Shown: piece after piece, positions 45,981 through 58,654 of the stretch | Numbering within the stretch: the stretch's first letter is position 1 | Layout: every line of letters starts with the position of its first letter | DNA from: Pinus tabuliformis | Lineage: Eukaryota > Streptophyta > Pinopsida > Pinales > Pinaceae | NCBI GenBank assembly: GCA_031772625.1 | Contig: CM062805.1 | Coordinates: forward strand, 515,076,102-515,140,101 | Length of the DNA: 64,000 nt | Direction: 5' to 3' | Translations under genes and position numbers: made by a program | Notes under the pieces: generated by a model | Told to the model about the DNA's origin: nothing | Seen by the model: the letters and a program-made list of their open reading frames with translations, nothing else | The model's database searches: none

Positions 45981-48083
45981 ACCATATAGTACCCCTTCTT
46001 TTTGAATTAGCTTATTGTATATTGTTTTTGTTGTGGCTACTACTAATTACATATAAATGTCTCAATTGTACACAACAATAGTTTCTAATTAACATGAAGT
46101 AGGGAATATAATTGCACCAAAAAGCGCTCTACAACCTAGTATGGGGCAAATGTGTAGGTGTAATGTAAAAATGCACGTTAACCTTTTTTATCATCTTAAT
46201 TTAATATTCTTACAATAATATTTTATTATTTATAATTGTCATACTGTGATAATTTAACATACATAATGTTGGTTATAATTTATAATTTATAACCACAAGT
46301 TACACTTGAAGTACTGTAAGTTTGATTTAAAGCACCAATGCGTCAATAATAATGTATTTCTCCATATATTATTATATAATTTATACCTATGGTTAATATA
46401 ATTTAATATATATAAAGAATACACAAAGTGGACAAAGTTTGCAGGGCATTGGGAGGAAAGGATTGCACAAACAAACGTTCAGTGGTGATCAACCATTTTT
46501 TATTCACTATGTTTTTACTCTCCTTTTAGACTTTCAGATGTTTGAGCATAATTGGAATATGATTTAGTGTTAATTTTGGGCATATTTATGGAATGGTTTT
46601 TTGGATTTAGTTTGTGTTTGTATTGTTTCATTTTACTCAATAAATCAACTTCAGTAATGCATCATAAGTAATGGATATTTAATTTTTTTAGACCACATCT
46701 AGGCTCGTAATGAGGTTTTAAATCAATGATGATTATGTGTGCATTCAAAGTGATAATGATTGAGTGTGTAGTGTTATCGATGTATGGTTTAGATAACGTT
46801 TGGTTTAGATTGTGTATGTTGTTTTATGTTACCCAAAAATAAAATAGATTGACTTCAACAATGCATAGTTTGTGTTTGTATTGTTTCATTTTACTCAATA
46901 GTTCAACTTCAATAATGCATCATAAGTAATGGCTATTTAATTTTTTTGGACCACATATCTAGGCTCGTAATGAGGTTTTAAATCAATGATGATTATGTGT
47001 GCATTCAAAGTGACAATGATTAAGTGTGTAGTGTTATCGATGTATGGTTTAGATAGCGTTTGGTTTAGATTGTGTAAGTTGTTTTACGTTACCAAAATAT
47101 AAAATAGATCAACTTCAGCAATGCATCATAAATAATGGCTATCATAAGTAATGGTTATTTATATTTTTTGACGATGCATCTAGGTGCATAATTAGGTTTT
47201 AAACCAACAACTACCATGTTTGGATTCAAAATGAGGACAAGTAATTCTGTAGTGTTACATATATGAAGAATGTTACTTATATGTGAAGAAAGTTTAAGAT
47301 TAAACATTTTTATATTTTTATATGTTTTTCTAATTGATTCAAGCTGCCAAAAAATTATAAATTTAAATAGAGAAAATTGTTTTTTTTTAATTATTAATGT
47401 AAATAAGATTTTATAATATTGTTTTGTTTAGGTTATTAGTGTTTTCAAAGAGTTTTATAGATATTAATAGAGTCATTAAAATTTAAAATATAAACTCTTT
47501 ACCACATTATTTTACTTTTACTATATTATTATATTAAGTTTACAAATTTTGATATATTAATTTATAAAAAATAAATATTATGTAGATTTATTATATACTT
47601 TAGTAAAATAAAATATATGAATAAGAATAAAATATTTACATATTGTAATTTATAATTAAAAAATGATAAATTGAAAAGAAATATCTAATGGACTTAGTAT
47701 TAGAGGACTTTTTCTTTAATTTTATAATCATGAGATAGATAAATAAAAATATAATAATAATATATAAAGGCCACAATGTATAGATATTGTAAACCAGCCT
47801 AAATCCATCTTAACTCTGCATTTATCAAGCCCCGAGAGGGATCAAATCTCTCTAAGTGTAAATCTTTCCTCAAGTTTTGCACTAAGAAAAATAGATTTGC
47901 ACCTCGAGAACGCTTCTGGACTGGTTGTACTATGATCATTTAATTGTTCACCAACTAGTGCCCCTTTTGAATTAGTTATTATATAATGTCTTTGGTGTGG
48001 TTACTACAATGGCTATTATGTATAAATGTCTCAATTGTACACTTCAATAATTTTTAATTAACATGAAGTAGGGAATATAATTG
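45981..48083 (+). repeat. Pair of 134-bp direct repeats 1.97 kb apart
   Basis: 45981-46114 and 47950-48083 share GCCCCTT or ACCCCTT, TTGAATTAG, AAATGTCTCAATTGTACAC and AACATGAAGTAGGGAATATA. They bracket the 258-bp tandem array. Confidence 0.7.
46608..47230 (+). repeat. 258-bp tandem repeat, two full and one partial copy
   Basis: TAGTTTGTGTTTGTATTGTT begins units at 46608 and 46866. Both continue through GGCTCGTAATGAGGTTTTAA and GTTATCGATGTATGGTTTAG. A third, diverged part from about 47104 has ATCAACTTCAGCAATGCATC and GCATCTAGGTGCATAATTAG. Confidence 0.85.
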
Positions 48084-48557
48084 TAATATGATCATGTAAT
48101 TGATTAATCATAACTCCAACCCAATCTTAATGATTCAAACAATGTTGGAACCAACAATGCCAATATAGTTTAGAAGACACATTAGAAAATGAAGAAAATA
48201 AAAAGAGTGACGTGTCACATGTCCTCCATAAGGAGCCTAAACAACACCCTGCCCTCTCTCCCTCTCTCCCTCTCCTGCCAAATTGACAAAAAAATCCCAC
48301 AATTTTGTAAGAACTACCACAAAAACACATTGGTGGTGGTTAGGACTCCTCACTAGAGTTAAGCCACCAAAGGAGATGGGTTGCTCATCAAAGCCAATGA
48401 TTAGCAAAAGTAGCGATTTTGGATTGCTTCACAAAATAAAAAGAAAAACCTTGAATCACAACAAAACTAATTTGGAAAAGTTTAGATCCTTAGTCATTAG
48501 ACTCACCCACACCAATTCCACCAATATTTCAAAATGCCCCAAAAAAGATATATGCTT

Positions 48558-49020
48558 ACAACAACAACAACAAAAGTAAGATCCCTTCTCGAACCCTAAT
48601 CTACATTTATTTTTGTTCAAATATGTAATGCACTTGGTCAAGATATACACCTACAACAACAAACGTAAGCCCCCTTCCCCAACCCCAATCTATATTTTAT
48701 TTTTGTTCAAATATATATTGCACTTGGCCCCATTTTGCTATATTTACCCTTACATGCTAAAAACATGAATAAATTTTGCATATTTAATATCTATAGCTTA
48801 TATTTGCATTCAAATACATGAATATTATAAAGCTTTATTGAAAAAAATAAAAACCCAAAAACAAAGTTTAAACACATCCCAAACCCCAACCCAAGTTTTT
48901 TGGTTAAAAATTTTCAATTTACCATATCTACCATTGCATAGCATATACACGAGTAAACTTAACATTTTTGGTATGTAATGACATGAGTAAACTTAACATA
49001 TTTGGCATGTAATGGTTTGG
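48558..49020 (+). repeat. Diverged short repeats, also similar to the hAT 3' UTR
   Basis: CAACAACAACAAAAGTAAG...TTTATTTTTGTTCAAATATG and its second copy 95 bp later form a duplication (48558-48730). ATTGCACTTGG...CATTTTG...GCATATTT near 48716-48790 and GTAAACTTAACATWTTTGG at about 48953 and 48988 resemble 58499-58570, within the hAT element 3' untranslated part. Confidence 0.5.
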
Positions 49021-50317
49021 ATATACATTCATGTACTAATTTTTTATTAAAATGTATATATTTTATATCTACTTAATCATATTTTTGGGGTTTATTTCCC
49101 ACTATAATCTAGTTCAAAATTTTGAATTACCCAATTCTAATTCTAACTTTGTTAAAATGCAATGATGATTATCCATCTCCATATATCACCATGGTGGCTT
49201 TATACACTTGAATTGATAAGTAGTTTATAATTATTGCCTAAATTATTCCAAGATGAATATTGTCATTTTACTATTCTAATATCTTTTGAGATTATTAATT
49301 TCAAATTTTATATTTACTATATAAATGATAATATGCTGATTTTGATATTTATTTCATAAAGATTTATATATTTTATTTTCGTTAAGTTTTGTCAAAACTT
49401 CTATATAATCTTGCAATACGTTGAATATTTAATTGTATATTAGAGTAAATCCGGTGTGACCACACAACTCTCAATCACCCAAAGGGATAAAATATTCCAC
49501 CAATTTTAATTAAAACGAATCTAATTTTAATTAAAACAAATCTAAATTGATTATTATTAATTTAGATGTATGTATAAAGAATTAATATCACATGGTAATT
49601 TATTAATTATTAATCATAAAGCTGTACCCCACAATAAATTATAGAATACACCTCTATTTTGCTAATAACAAATCTTCCCACAGTAAACTGTTGCGCACAC
49701 TTCTCACTCTAATAACTAAAAATAAAATCAAATAATGAAAACAGGCACCCATTTCTACCTTAATTATTTAATGAAATTAAAAACACAACAAACTTAAAAA
49801 CAAAAAACAAAAACAAAACCATTTAAAGCCATGATGTCCAGAACGTGCAGATTATGAGAAGTTTGACTTTCATTGAAGCATAAGACGATATATAATGACC
49901 ACTTTGTGGAGGTCATCACACCCGGAATTAAGCAACTACGACATATAAAGCCTAAATTCCAACGTTATCTTGACTTCTCACCACTATGCATAGGAAAGGG
50001 ATAATCAATTTAACTTTGAATTTACATTTAAAATTAATAAGTATACTTTATGGTGTTATTTTTCGAATAGTGTTTTTTCCCCTAATAAATAAACGTCCCC
50101 ATAAAACATAGATGCTCAAAAAAAACACAAAAACAATCAATGTCTAAGATGCAATGGATGAAGGAAACTTAACCTTCTACAAATACGAATCTGGAAGAAC
50201 ATAAGAAATTATGCTAGACCAACCAAACTGAAAAGCTTTAGGCTATTTCAATAATTAATTATATCAAAAAGTCATGGATGACACTATCAGGAATCATATA
50301 ATAAATAATATACAGAA

Positions 50318-50535
50318 AAAATGGTTGTTGTGAAGTACTGGAAGCTTCACAAAAGTGAGTTCTTTCATACAGCAAAACACAGGATGGTCTTAAGATTTTT
50401 GTTTCAATCTTGTAAACGCTAGCCCGGTAACAAAATTTCTATATGCCATATTAAAAGTGGTTGTTGTGAAGTACTTGAAGCTCCATAAAAGTGACCTCTT
50501 TCAAGCCCTGTTACAAAAGTTCTATGTGCCATGTT
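50318..50535 (+). repeat. Imperfect tandem duplication of about 134 bp
   Basis: GGTTGTTGTGAAGTACTGGAAGC-type sequence begins copies at about 50321 and 50458. Both also share TTCTATRTGCCAT. Confidence 0.7.
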
Positions 50536-51970
50536 TCACCCTTCAAAACATCATGCTAAATAGAACAGAGTCACAAGATATTCTCTTTCAAGTTGTCCAG
50601 TTTGCTCCATCATTCCCAGCTACCTTTATTTCTCCTCATATCCTTTTTTTGAGATTTGGCCTTTTTGTTTTGCAATCTCTTTTGTTCATCAATGGCAGCC
50701 CTTCAAAGAACAAAGACAATACTAAATATGTGAATGCCACTTCACGAGATTTGTGGGCAGAAGAAAACCATAAAAAACACAGAATCTTCAATCACGAACT
50801 AGTGATAAAATCTTGCATTTACAAAATGGCAAAAAGGGATTGAAATTCTTGAAGGAACTCTCCATCAAAGCTTTAACAAGTGGCTTCAACTGGTAAAGAA
50901 AGGATTTCATTTTACCTCACCTCCCAATTCAAGGTCATTAATCGGAAATGCTCAAGTGACGCACTATATGAAGAAATTGCAATATTTAAGAGAACAAAAA
51001 AACAAAAAGCAAAGCAAGCAAGCAAATGAAAAAAGTCTGCAACAAGGGAAGGCTGCATTCATTAATTAATTGAAAACCATTCCAAAAGGATACCGTTGGC
51101 ATAGCATAGCACTGAAACCAATGCATGTATCCTGTGTAAACCAAAGTTGAAAAAAACATGTACAGGAACATATTGGCAAAGGGTCTGGAAATATAACTTG
51201 GGCAAAAAATGGGAAAATACTTACCAGAAGTGAAAAAAGGGGCAAAAAAATTGTTGAGCAGTAAGTAACTGGATAATGTCACCACACTAAAGCAGCTAAT
51301 TGCAATTGGCTGTAGCAAGTCATAGTTGAAATTTCACATTCAGAAAAATATTGGACATTTATCTCCATAGAATACTTTACCAATTACGTATCTGTTCTTT
51401 GTAAGCATAATAGTACAATTAGAAATCTCTCGAAGCCCATATACAAGGTAAATATTCAATATCCAGCTGAAAACAAGAACTCAATAACTAAACATCATGC
51501 AATGGAAAGCAAATGTTGTAATGGAATACTTACAAGGAAAGCATAAGGGGAAAAAATTACTCGTGTCCCTGAAGCTAAAGCAAAAACAGCCACCAAAGCA
51601 TCACAGGTAAATACTAGAAAGCTAACTTACAAGAAGCGTCTTTCCTAAAGGTATTGAACAGAATCAACAAAACGATATGGATCAATGTCTTATGCTCCAA
51701 AGGAAAACCTCAGTATGAGTTCTTGGAATTAAAGTGGGGTGTCCAGGTAAAAATAGGTGATATTTGTTTAGAAAAGAAAAAAGAAAAAAGTCCTTATTGA
51801 ACATGACAGGAATGCAACAAGATAAAAATAGAAAAAATCCCATCAGTATGCCTAAAATGAATGGGAATGTTAAAAAGTGGTTTAAAATTTGAAGAGTATA
51901 TCTCATAGCTAAGAATATTGGAACGGTACTAGACTAGTCATACTATTCAAGGCTAAACAGAAAACCTTAC
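50536..51970. other. Non-coding DNA, probable intron or 3' region of the ICT1-like gene
   Basis: No convincing coding exon. On the minus strand a possible exon-like stretch (about 51537-51606, ending at GTAAGT) has splice-like borders but no recognisable protein and does not match the expected ICT1 C-terminus. Confidence 0.4.
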
Positions 51971-52668
51971 AATTTCCTTATTCTCTTTTTCTTCTCCTCC
52001 GAGGGAGGTGGTGGAACATAATAGGCAGAATCAATAATTGCCTGTCACCAAGAAGGATCTGTAATGTTAGAAAAGTTGCAATGTTAAACCTAATGGAATA
52101 TAAATCTTCAGGGAATTTGCACAACACGCATAAAAGAAGTTTGAACTTTGGAACAAGCAAAAGGAATATCACAATGCAATGCAATAATTTCAAATAATCC
52201 CTCACTAAAAGGATATAAGGAACTAACAGGAATACCTGAAGTTTTTCCAAAGCATCTTCAATATTTCCCCTGTACATAAATATCATTAGAAACCAATTAG
52301 TAAAATAGCTAAAAGATTAGAACAAATTTGGACAACAATTTGTTTAAGGACCACTTGATCGTGGACAGGTTACTTTTGGGTCCTTGTTTTGGTTGATGAT
52401 ATCACAAGCTCTCCATCACTATTGACACGGTTCTTTTCCTGCTCAAAATGATAGGCACAGTAAAGTTTCAGTGGCGGGTAACGGAAATGAACAAACAAGA
52501 GAAAATGTCAGATAAAATGCAACATTTACTGTAAAAGCAACAAATGGAACAAGCTGGCTCACATTGGTAAATTTTAGTGACAGACCATTTGCAGAATTTT
52601 TTCTCTGGCCCATGGGCTTAACCAATGGGCAGCTGTAACATTGAAGCGCATGTCCACTTTTGTGTTCA
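51971..52668 (-). CDS. ICT1: ICT1-like mitochondrial peptidyl-tRNA hydrolase, four internal exons
   Basis: Four minus-strand exons join in frame with GT-AG borders: 52668-52586 (NTKVDMRFNVTAAHWLSPWA, then REKILQM), 52438-52374 (EKNRVNSDGELVISSTKTRT), 52269-52236 (GNIEDALEKLQ), 52041-51971 (AIIDSAYYVPPPPSEEKKKR). Lengths of 83, 65, 34 and 71 bp keep the phase at every junction. The protein is the plant ICT1 type, a class-I release-factor-like domain that rescues stalled mitochondrial ribosomes by hydrolysing peptidyl-tRNA. The preceding exon, which should carry the catalytic GGQ, and the final basic exon were not found nearby. They may lie beyond long introns or be lost. A complete gene is therefore not shown. 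Confidence 0.8.
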
Positions 52669-55071
52669 CTGCAAGGCACAACAGAATGAGACTAAAGGAC
52701 TTGGATTGAAAATTTGGATAATACTGCAACCAAGAAGCTTGAAACTGGATGCTATAAAATGTTGCAAACTACCAAACTAATCTCTTTAATCAAACACCGA
52801 AAGATTTCAAGATTATGTATAAAAAATTTGTCTTCTCACAACTGCTTTCTAAGCTCAATGTCAAATCCCTGCCACCCTTAGTTAACACACTCATAATACA
52901 ATGATAGACAGCAGTTATTTTTTCTCAGTTTTGAATCATAAACCTGGATCATATCAGACTTGAGATTTTTGTTGCATTCAGACCAACAAAAGTAACAAAC
53001 AAAAATATGAACCATACAAACCCCCAAGTATTCTTCATTTAAAAGAGGGAAAATTGGATAACAGTTGCATCGAGAGAGAGAGAGAGTAATGCAGGGCAAG
53101 GATATGTACATGGATTCTAAGTTTCTAACCAACACTGAAGGCCTATGGACCATACTTACAAGACTCCTAGGGTCTTCTGAATACTCAACAAATCTACTCA
53201 GCTTAACTCCAAAATGAGCTGAGTACGATTGTTTTAGTAATACTTGGCCATATTCAGTCAGATTCTGGAAGAGTAAACTCCTAGAGCACTCAGCAAGTCT
53301 TACAAGATACGGCTTAATTCAAAGGGTAGATTTAACTGACACCCAAATAGAATACCCAACAATAACCCTCATTCTTCACCATTTCTCATTCAGTTTTTCT
53401 TCCAGAGGGGCAGTAAATGTGAAATAAAGCAATTTATGTGGATATTGCATCTGGGTTTTGGCTGTTTTCTAGGATTTTCAATCCATGTGAAAAAACAAAG
53501 TATTGTAAAGCTGATTTTTGGCATTGGAAATCAAGTGGGGAGCAAAATTTCCAGTGTTCCAAGGGGACACGTCCCCCAAGGTGGGGCACACAACCCCCAC
53601 ATTTCCCACCCTCCAAGGACAGGGGGATGCCTGGGGAAACAATTCCCCACATCCCCATTTGGGGGAAACTCAGAGAAACACACAGGAGAATGTTTTCGCA
53701 GTATGGGGATGTGTTTCCCCAAAAGGGGGATGTCTAAGCATTCCCCTCCCCCAGATGGGGCGCCCTAGATTTTTTGTCTAACAATTCATGAAGATAGACA
53801 ATAAAAATAAAGGATAGGGCTTTCGAGGAGACTACGACCTCGGTAATTAATGGAAATATTAAATTTTTAAAGGAAAATAATAGAAAAGGTCAGATAAAGG
53901 TAACCTTTTCTATCCATTTTAATAAAAAAATTAAATTACTATTCATCGTTTTAGGATGTTTGAGAGTAGTTCCAACCTCATCAGACTTCATATGGAGAAA
54001 GTAAAATTTCAAATCCCATTCAAAATTCAATACACTTAACAGTTTTCAGGATTTCAAAATTGGTAGCGTTACCCACCAAAAACTGGGTAACCCATAAGAG
54101 AAAACTTTTCTCCTCCTTGGACATCCAGCCAGCAGCCCTATTTGATTAGCACATAACATGATGCCAAGATCTTCCATTGCTTGCTTCAGTCATATTTCTC
54201 TCTCCCATCCTGCATTCCTTCTTGAAGGAAAGCAGGTCATCCATCAATAGGTATTAACCATTTTGTAATCATGTGCTTTCGCTTAATGTCATGCGCATAC
54301 TTATATGGATCAAGGGGCAAACTAGATGATTGACTAATCTTGATTGTATTATTGTTCCCTCACTTCACCTAGGATGTTAGTCTTCAACTCTAGTTAGTGG
54401 GACCTCCTCTAAGGCCTTAGGGTTTTAGGAAGGACACTACTAGGGAGGCTTTGATTGAAGTAGTGTGTCCATGATATTCCATACTTACCACTTTCCATCC
54501 TTCCCATTGTTTCATCTCCATTCATCGGGTTGGTGTTCATTGGTCATGAGCATTGGTGCCCTTTAATCCTCATCCTTAGGTCTAGGCTGAAAAAGTTTAC
54601 CCTACAGGTTGTGCAGCTAAAAGAAAGTTAAAAGCATAAGAAAGCCACAATAACAGAAAAAGATAAAATGCAAAAGATGTGTGGTACATCTAATTAGTGA
54701 GTGGGAAAAATCGTAGCATGAGCTCCACCCCCCTCATCATCCATCACTAAGTTCCTCAAGCACATGGCACTTCATCTATTAAAAGGAACTTTTGTATTGT
54801 TCCAACCTTGATTAGGGATAAACTAGCTCATCATTAAGGGCCATAAAATGCAAAATTTCATAAAGCAAGCTTGGGCTTCTAAGCTATGCACCTTGCTGAC
54901 CACTACGTGTCAACGACCCATAGTAGTACACACCCTTTTTTCGCAAAAGGGATAGCGCCTGATTGATGTGTCCTTGCCATCTATCTATCATCATTAGCGT
55001 GACTTCCATATGTTATGTAAACCCATTATGCATGTGTATAATGTAAATAATCTCAGCAAACCCATGTCATG
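52669..55071. other. Non-coding DNA upstream of the ICT1-like exons
   Basis: No further ICT1 exon recognised. It contains the G/C-run palindromic segment at 53555-53765 and a (GA)n run near 53071-53086. Otherwise nothing was identified. Confidence 0.5.
53555..53765. repeat. Palindrome-rich GGGG/CCCC segment
   Basis: Dense alternation of four-to-five-base G and C runs (AAGGGGACACGTCCCCCAAG, GGGGAAACAATTCCCC, CCCATTTGGGGG, GTTTCCCCAAAAGGGGG) makes many inverted repeats. It begins near CAGTGTTCC, a hAT-like end, but no matching second end was found. Confidence 0.6.
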
Positions 55072-55079
55072 TATGTAAC

Positions 55080-55330
55080 CATAGTTTTAAAAACCGGTGG
55101 AAAAAACCGGTTACCGGCCTAACCGGCCGGTTGGAAGCCTGGCCGGTCCGAACCGGCCCTTCTAACCCGGTTTAGACCCCCTCGTGCCCAAAAATAGGCC
55201 CTAACCGGTAAAAACCGGCCGGTTTAGGGCGGAACCGGCCGGTTTATAGCAAACCGGCCGGTTCCGTCCTAAACCGGCCGGTTTATGGACAGGCCGCCGG
55301 TAAACCCAAAAAAGCGCAGCGGTTTAGCAA
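55080..55330 (+). promoter_or_regulatory. 5' terminal inverted repeat and subterminal CCGG array of the hAT element
   Basis: AACCGG, CCGGTT and AACCGGCCGGTT recur about twenty times in 250 bp, in both orientations. In hAT elements such subterminal repeats are transposase binding sites; that role is inferred here. Confidence 0.75.
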
Positions 55331-55869
55331 ATGAGGGCGGTTTAGGGGTTTTGGGGGTGAGGGAAAGGTATTTTCCCTCCAAAAACACCCTCACACTTGC
55401 TATAAGACACCCCTCTCACTCTCATTTGTCTCACACAACTGATTTGGAGTGTTTGTGAGTGTTTGTGAGTTTGTTTGTGAGCTTGGAGAGTGTGGAGTTT
55501 TTGCTGAAGTAGTCATCTTGGAGTTGGAGTTGGAGCTATTTTGGAGATAGTGTGTAGCTGTCAGTGGAGTTGCCATCATCAAGAGGAGGCTAAGGGAGCT
55601 ACTTTGCATTTCCAGGTAAGGATTTGCACTTGATAATTCCTCATTTGAGTCTGCTGTCCATGAATTATTTTTTTTGTGCTATAAACTTCTCACTTCAATG
55701 ATCTATCATCTATGCTAAGCCTATGAACTCTCTAGCTCTATGCTATCAAATTTTGTAGCTTGCATGTGCATTTTTTTCCTACATTTATCATTGGTTTTCC
55801 AAGTTCCTTAGCTGCAATTTTTTTTTAAATGGCAGATTTATTTGCAAATTGTTATTATTTCAAGCAAAC

Positions 55870-58376
55870 ATGGCTCCAAAAGGAAAGGACAGTGCATGGG
55901 TTCATTGTGATGTAATTGAGGGAAAAATGATATGCAAATTATGCCATAAATCTATTGGAGGTGGGGGTATTCTTAGGTTGAAACAACACTTGGCTGGGGT
56001 AAGAGGCCAAGTAAAGCCATGTGATGCACCAAAAGAACTGTTAGGTCCTATTAGGGCAGAATACATTGCCAAGCTTGAAAAATTTTATGAGGATAAGGCT
56101 AGGGAGAAGGCCATCCAAGATGAAATTGCAAGGAAGAGGGAATTAATGGAAACCATGAATGTTTTGAAACAGAGTGGGTATGATGATTATGAGATTCAAG
56201 ACTCCACTTCTATCCCTTCCACCAATGACCCCTTTCACTATGTTCATCCTTCTGTTGGAGTTGGCCAACCATCAAAAGGAACAAAGAGACCAAACATCCA
56301 AAGTTATTTCTCATCTTCTGCCACCATTGCCTCTTCTAAATCTAATCCCACTTCCTCCCAGCCAAGTTCTCAACCCACTTTGGATCAGCATTGGAAAAAA
56401 CAATGCAAAGAAACTTCTCACCAATACATTGCTAGATGGTGGTATGATTCAGATATCCCATTTAATGTTGCTCGCTCACCTTATTACCAAGCTATGTGGG
56501 ACTCTGTTATAGCTGCAGGAAAGGGCTTCAAAGGCCCTAGTATGCATGACTTGAGGGGAGCTCTTTTGCAAAAAGAGATATCTTCCATTGATGAGTATTT
56601 GGTTGAGTTTAAAGAGTCATGGGTCAAAACAGGTTGTTCCATTATGTCAGATGGATGGACCGATGGAAAGAACCGCACTATCATTAATTTCCTTGTTTCT
56701 TGCCCTCAAGCAACCATGTTTTTGAAATCAGTTGATGCATCTGATAGGGTAAAGGATGCAAGCCTTCTATTTGAGCTTTTGGATAACATTATTCAGGAAG
56801 TTGGGGAGCAGCATGTTGTGCAGGTCATCACTGATAATGCCTCAAACTATGTTCTTGCTGGAAAGATGCTTGAGGCCAAATATAAGACCATATTTTGGAC
56901 TCCATGTGCTGCACATTGCATAGACCTCATGCTTGAGGATATAGGCAAGGTGGAGTGGGTAAAAAACACTGTAGAGCATGCCAAGTGCATTACAAAATAC
57001 ATTTACAACCACTCATGGGTATTGAGCCTAATGAGGAAACACACTGGAGGCAAAGAGCTTGTTAGGCCTGCAATTACGAAATTTGCAACTCACTTCCTCA
57101 CGTTGCAATGTCTCAATGGTCAACATAGAAACTTGCAGAAAATGTTTTCCTCTGATGAATGGTCTGAATCTCGGTGGGCTCGTAGACCAGATGGAAAAGA
57201 CACCAAAAAGAAAGTGTTAGACACTTATTTTTGGAAAAGGTCTGTAGAGCTTGTGAAAATTACCGAGCCCCTTGTTAAGGTGCTAAGGTTGGTGGATGGG
57301 GAAAGATTGGCCATGAGCTACATTTATGAAGCTATGGATCAGGCAAAGGAGCAGATACGGGCAGCTTACAATGACAGGTTAGCTAAATATGGCCGTATAT
57401 GGGAGATCATTGATAACAGATGGAACAATCAACTCCATCGTCCTATACATGCAGCCGGGTATTTTTTGAACCCAAGGTATCACTATAAAAATCGGCTAGG
57501 AGATCAGCATGATGGGGAGGTCAGAGCTGGATTGATTGATTGCTTGGAGCGCATGGTCCCTAACCATGTAGACCAGTTGGATATACATAGACAGCTTACT
57601 ATTTTCAATCAAGCAAGTGGTACTTTTGGCAAAAACTTGGCAAAGATGGCAAGAGATGTGGACCAACCAGGTAAGCAATTCCAATTTCCATTTTGTTTTT
57701 CATTTCAAGTTAAAATTGTTTACGTTCTTTACAATTCAAATTATAAACTAAGTTACTAATTATTGTCTTTTTCTTTGCAGCACATTGGTGGGAGTCATTT
57801 GGTGGCCAGTGTCCTCAATTGCAAAGGTTTGCAATTAGAGTCCTCAGTCAAACTTGCAGTGCTTCAGGTTGTGAGCGCAATTGGTCTGTTTTTGAGCGCA
57901 TACACACGAAGAAGAGAAACCGTTTGGAACAAAAACGGTTAAATGATCTTGTTTTTGTGCAATACAACCTTCGACTGAGGAGGAACCAAATGATGAGCAA
58001 ATCACCTGATCTAGATCCCATTGTGTTGGACGATATTGATCCAACATCAGAATGGGTGGAGGAGACTGAAGATCCTGTGTTTGAGGCTGATTTTGATATC
58101 GACATGGCTTTAGTGGAGGATGAGGCAGATTATGTGGCGGCATCAGAACCAGGATCAGTAGCAGCATCAAGGAAAGGCAAGGAACCAATGGAAGGCACTA
58201 GTCGTGCAGGTCGACAAACTCGTGCTTCCATTAGGTCCACTTCTATTGTCATTGGTGGCATTGATACTGATGTTGCAGATGAGGCAGAGGCATCCTCAGA
58301 CTCTGAACCAGATGATGTCTATGTAGCTCCTGATGATGATCCTGTGTCTAGTAGTGGTGATGGACTTGATGATTGA
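55870..58376 (+). CDS. hAT transposase, BED zinc finger, DUF659 and hATC dimerisation domain
   Basis: Exons 55870-57670 and 57781-58376 give about 798 residues. The phase-1 intron is GTAAGC...TTTGCAG. The start MAPKGKDSAWVHC is preferred over the upstream Met at 55849, because that lies before a probable 3' splice site TATTTCAAG (55864) of a leader intron whose donor is near 55615 (GTAAGG). Residues 10-51 form a BED finger (C22, C25, H40, C51). The RNase H-like catalytic fold shows D261 in SDGWTDGKNR, D322 in VITDNASNY and E632 in GCERNWSVFERIHTKKRNRL, the hAT DDE set. The C-terminal hATC dimerisation region is followed by an acidic tail ending SSSGDGLDD. No stop or frameshift was found. It cuts and pastes the element in the nucleus. 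Confidence 0.92.
57671..57780 (+). other. Intron of the hAT transposase gene (110 bp)
   Basis: It is GTAAGCAATT...TTTCTTTGCAG, AT-rich. Splicing joins DVDQP to AHWWESFGG, the motif expected at the start of the C-terminal hAT region. Without splicing the frame ends at 57759. Confidence 0.9.
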
Positions 58377-58654
58377 TCATGTGTACACTGTAGACTTGTA
58401 GTAGGCCAATGGCCTCATAGCTTGCAGCATTGTTTTTGGACTTTATAGGCCATTTAGAGCCTCATTTCTTATGTATTTTGCTATTTTGTCGATGATATGT
58501 ATTGCACTCGGTGTCATTTTGATATATTCACCTTTGCATGGTATATAAATGAGCAAACTTTGCATATTTTGTCTCTATTGGCTTGGAATCATGGTTTTAC
58601 ATCTTAAAAATAGTTTTGTTTCATTAAAAATTAATTATTTAATGTATTTTTTAA

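Larger units (their letters stand above)
44877..50315. other. Long AT-rich intergenic region with local repeats
   Basis: No gene recognised over 5.4 kb on either strand. It holds the repeats listed separately at 45981-48083, 46608-47230 and 48558-49020. Short ORFs here have no domain-like content. Confidence 0.5.

Noticed and set aside
50986-51318. Hydrophobic 110-residue minus-strand ORF that looks membrane-spanning
   Set aside because: Hydrophobicity follows from A/T-rich composition; no recognisable family, splice context or conserved motif.
51537-51606. Minus-strand exon-like segment ending in GTAAGT, considered as the terminal ICT1 exon
   Set aside because: Its translation (LVAVFALASGTRVIFSPYAF) does not match the basic C-terminus expected of ICT1 and does not join in phase to a following exon.
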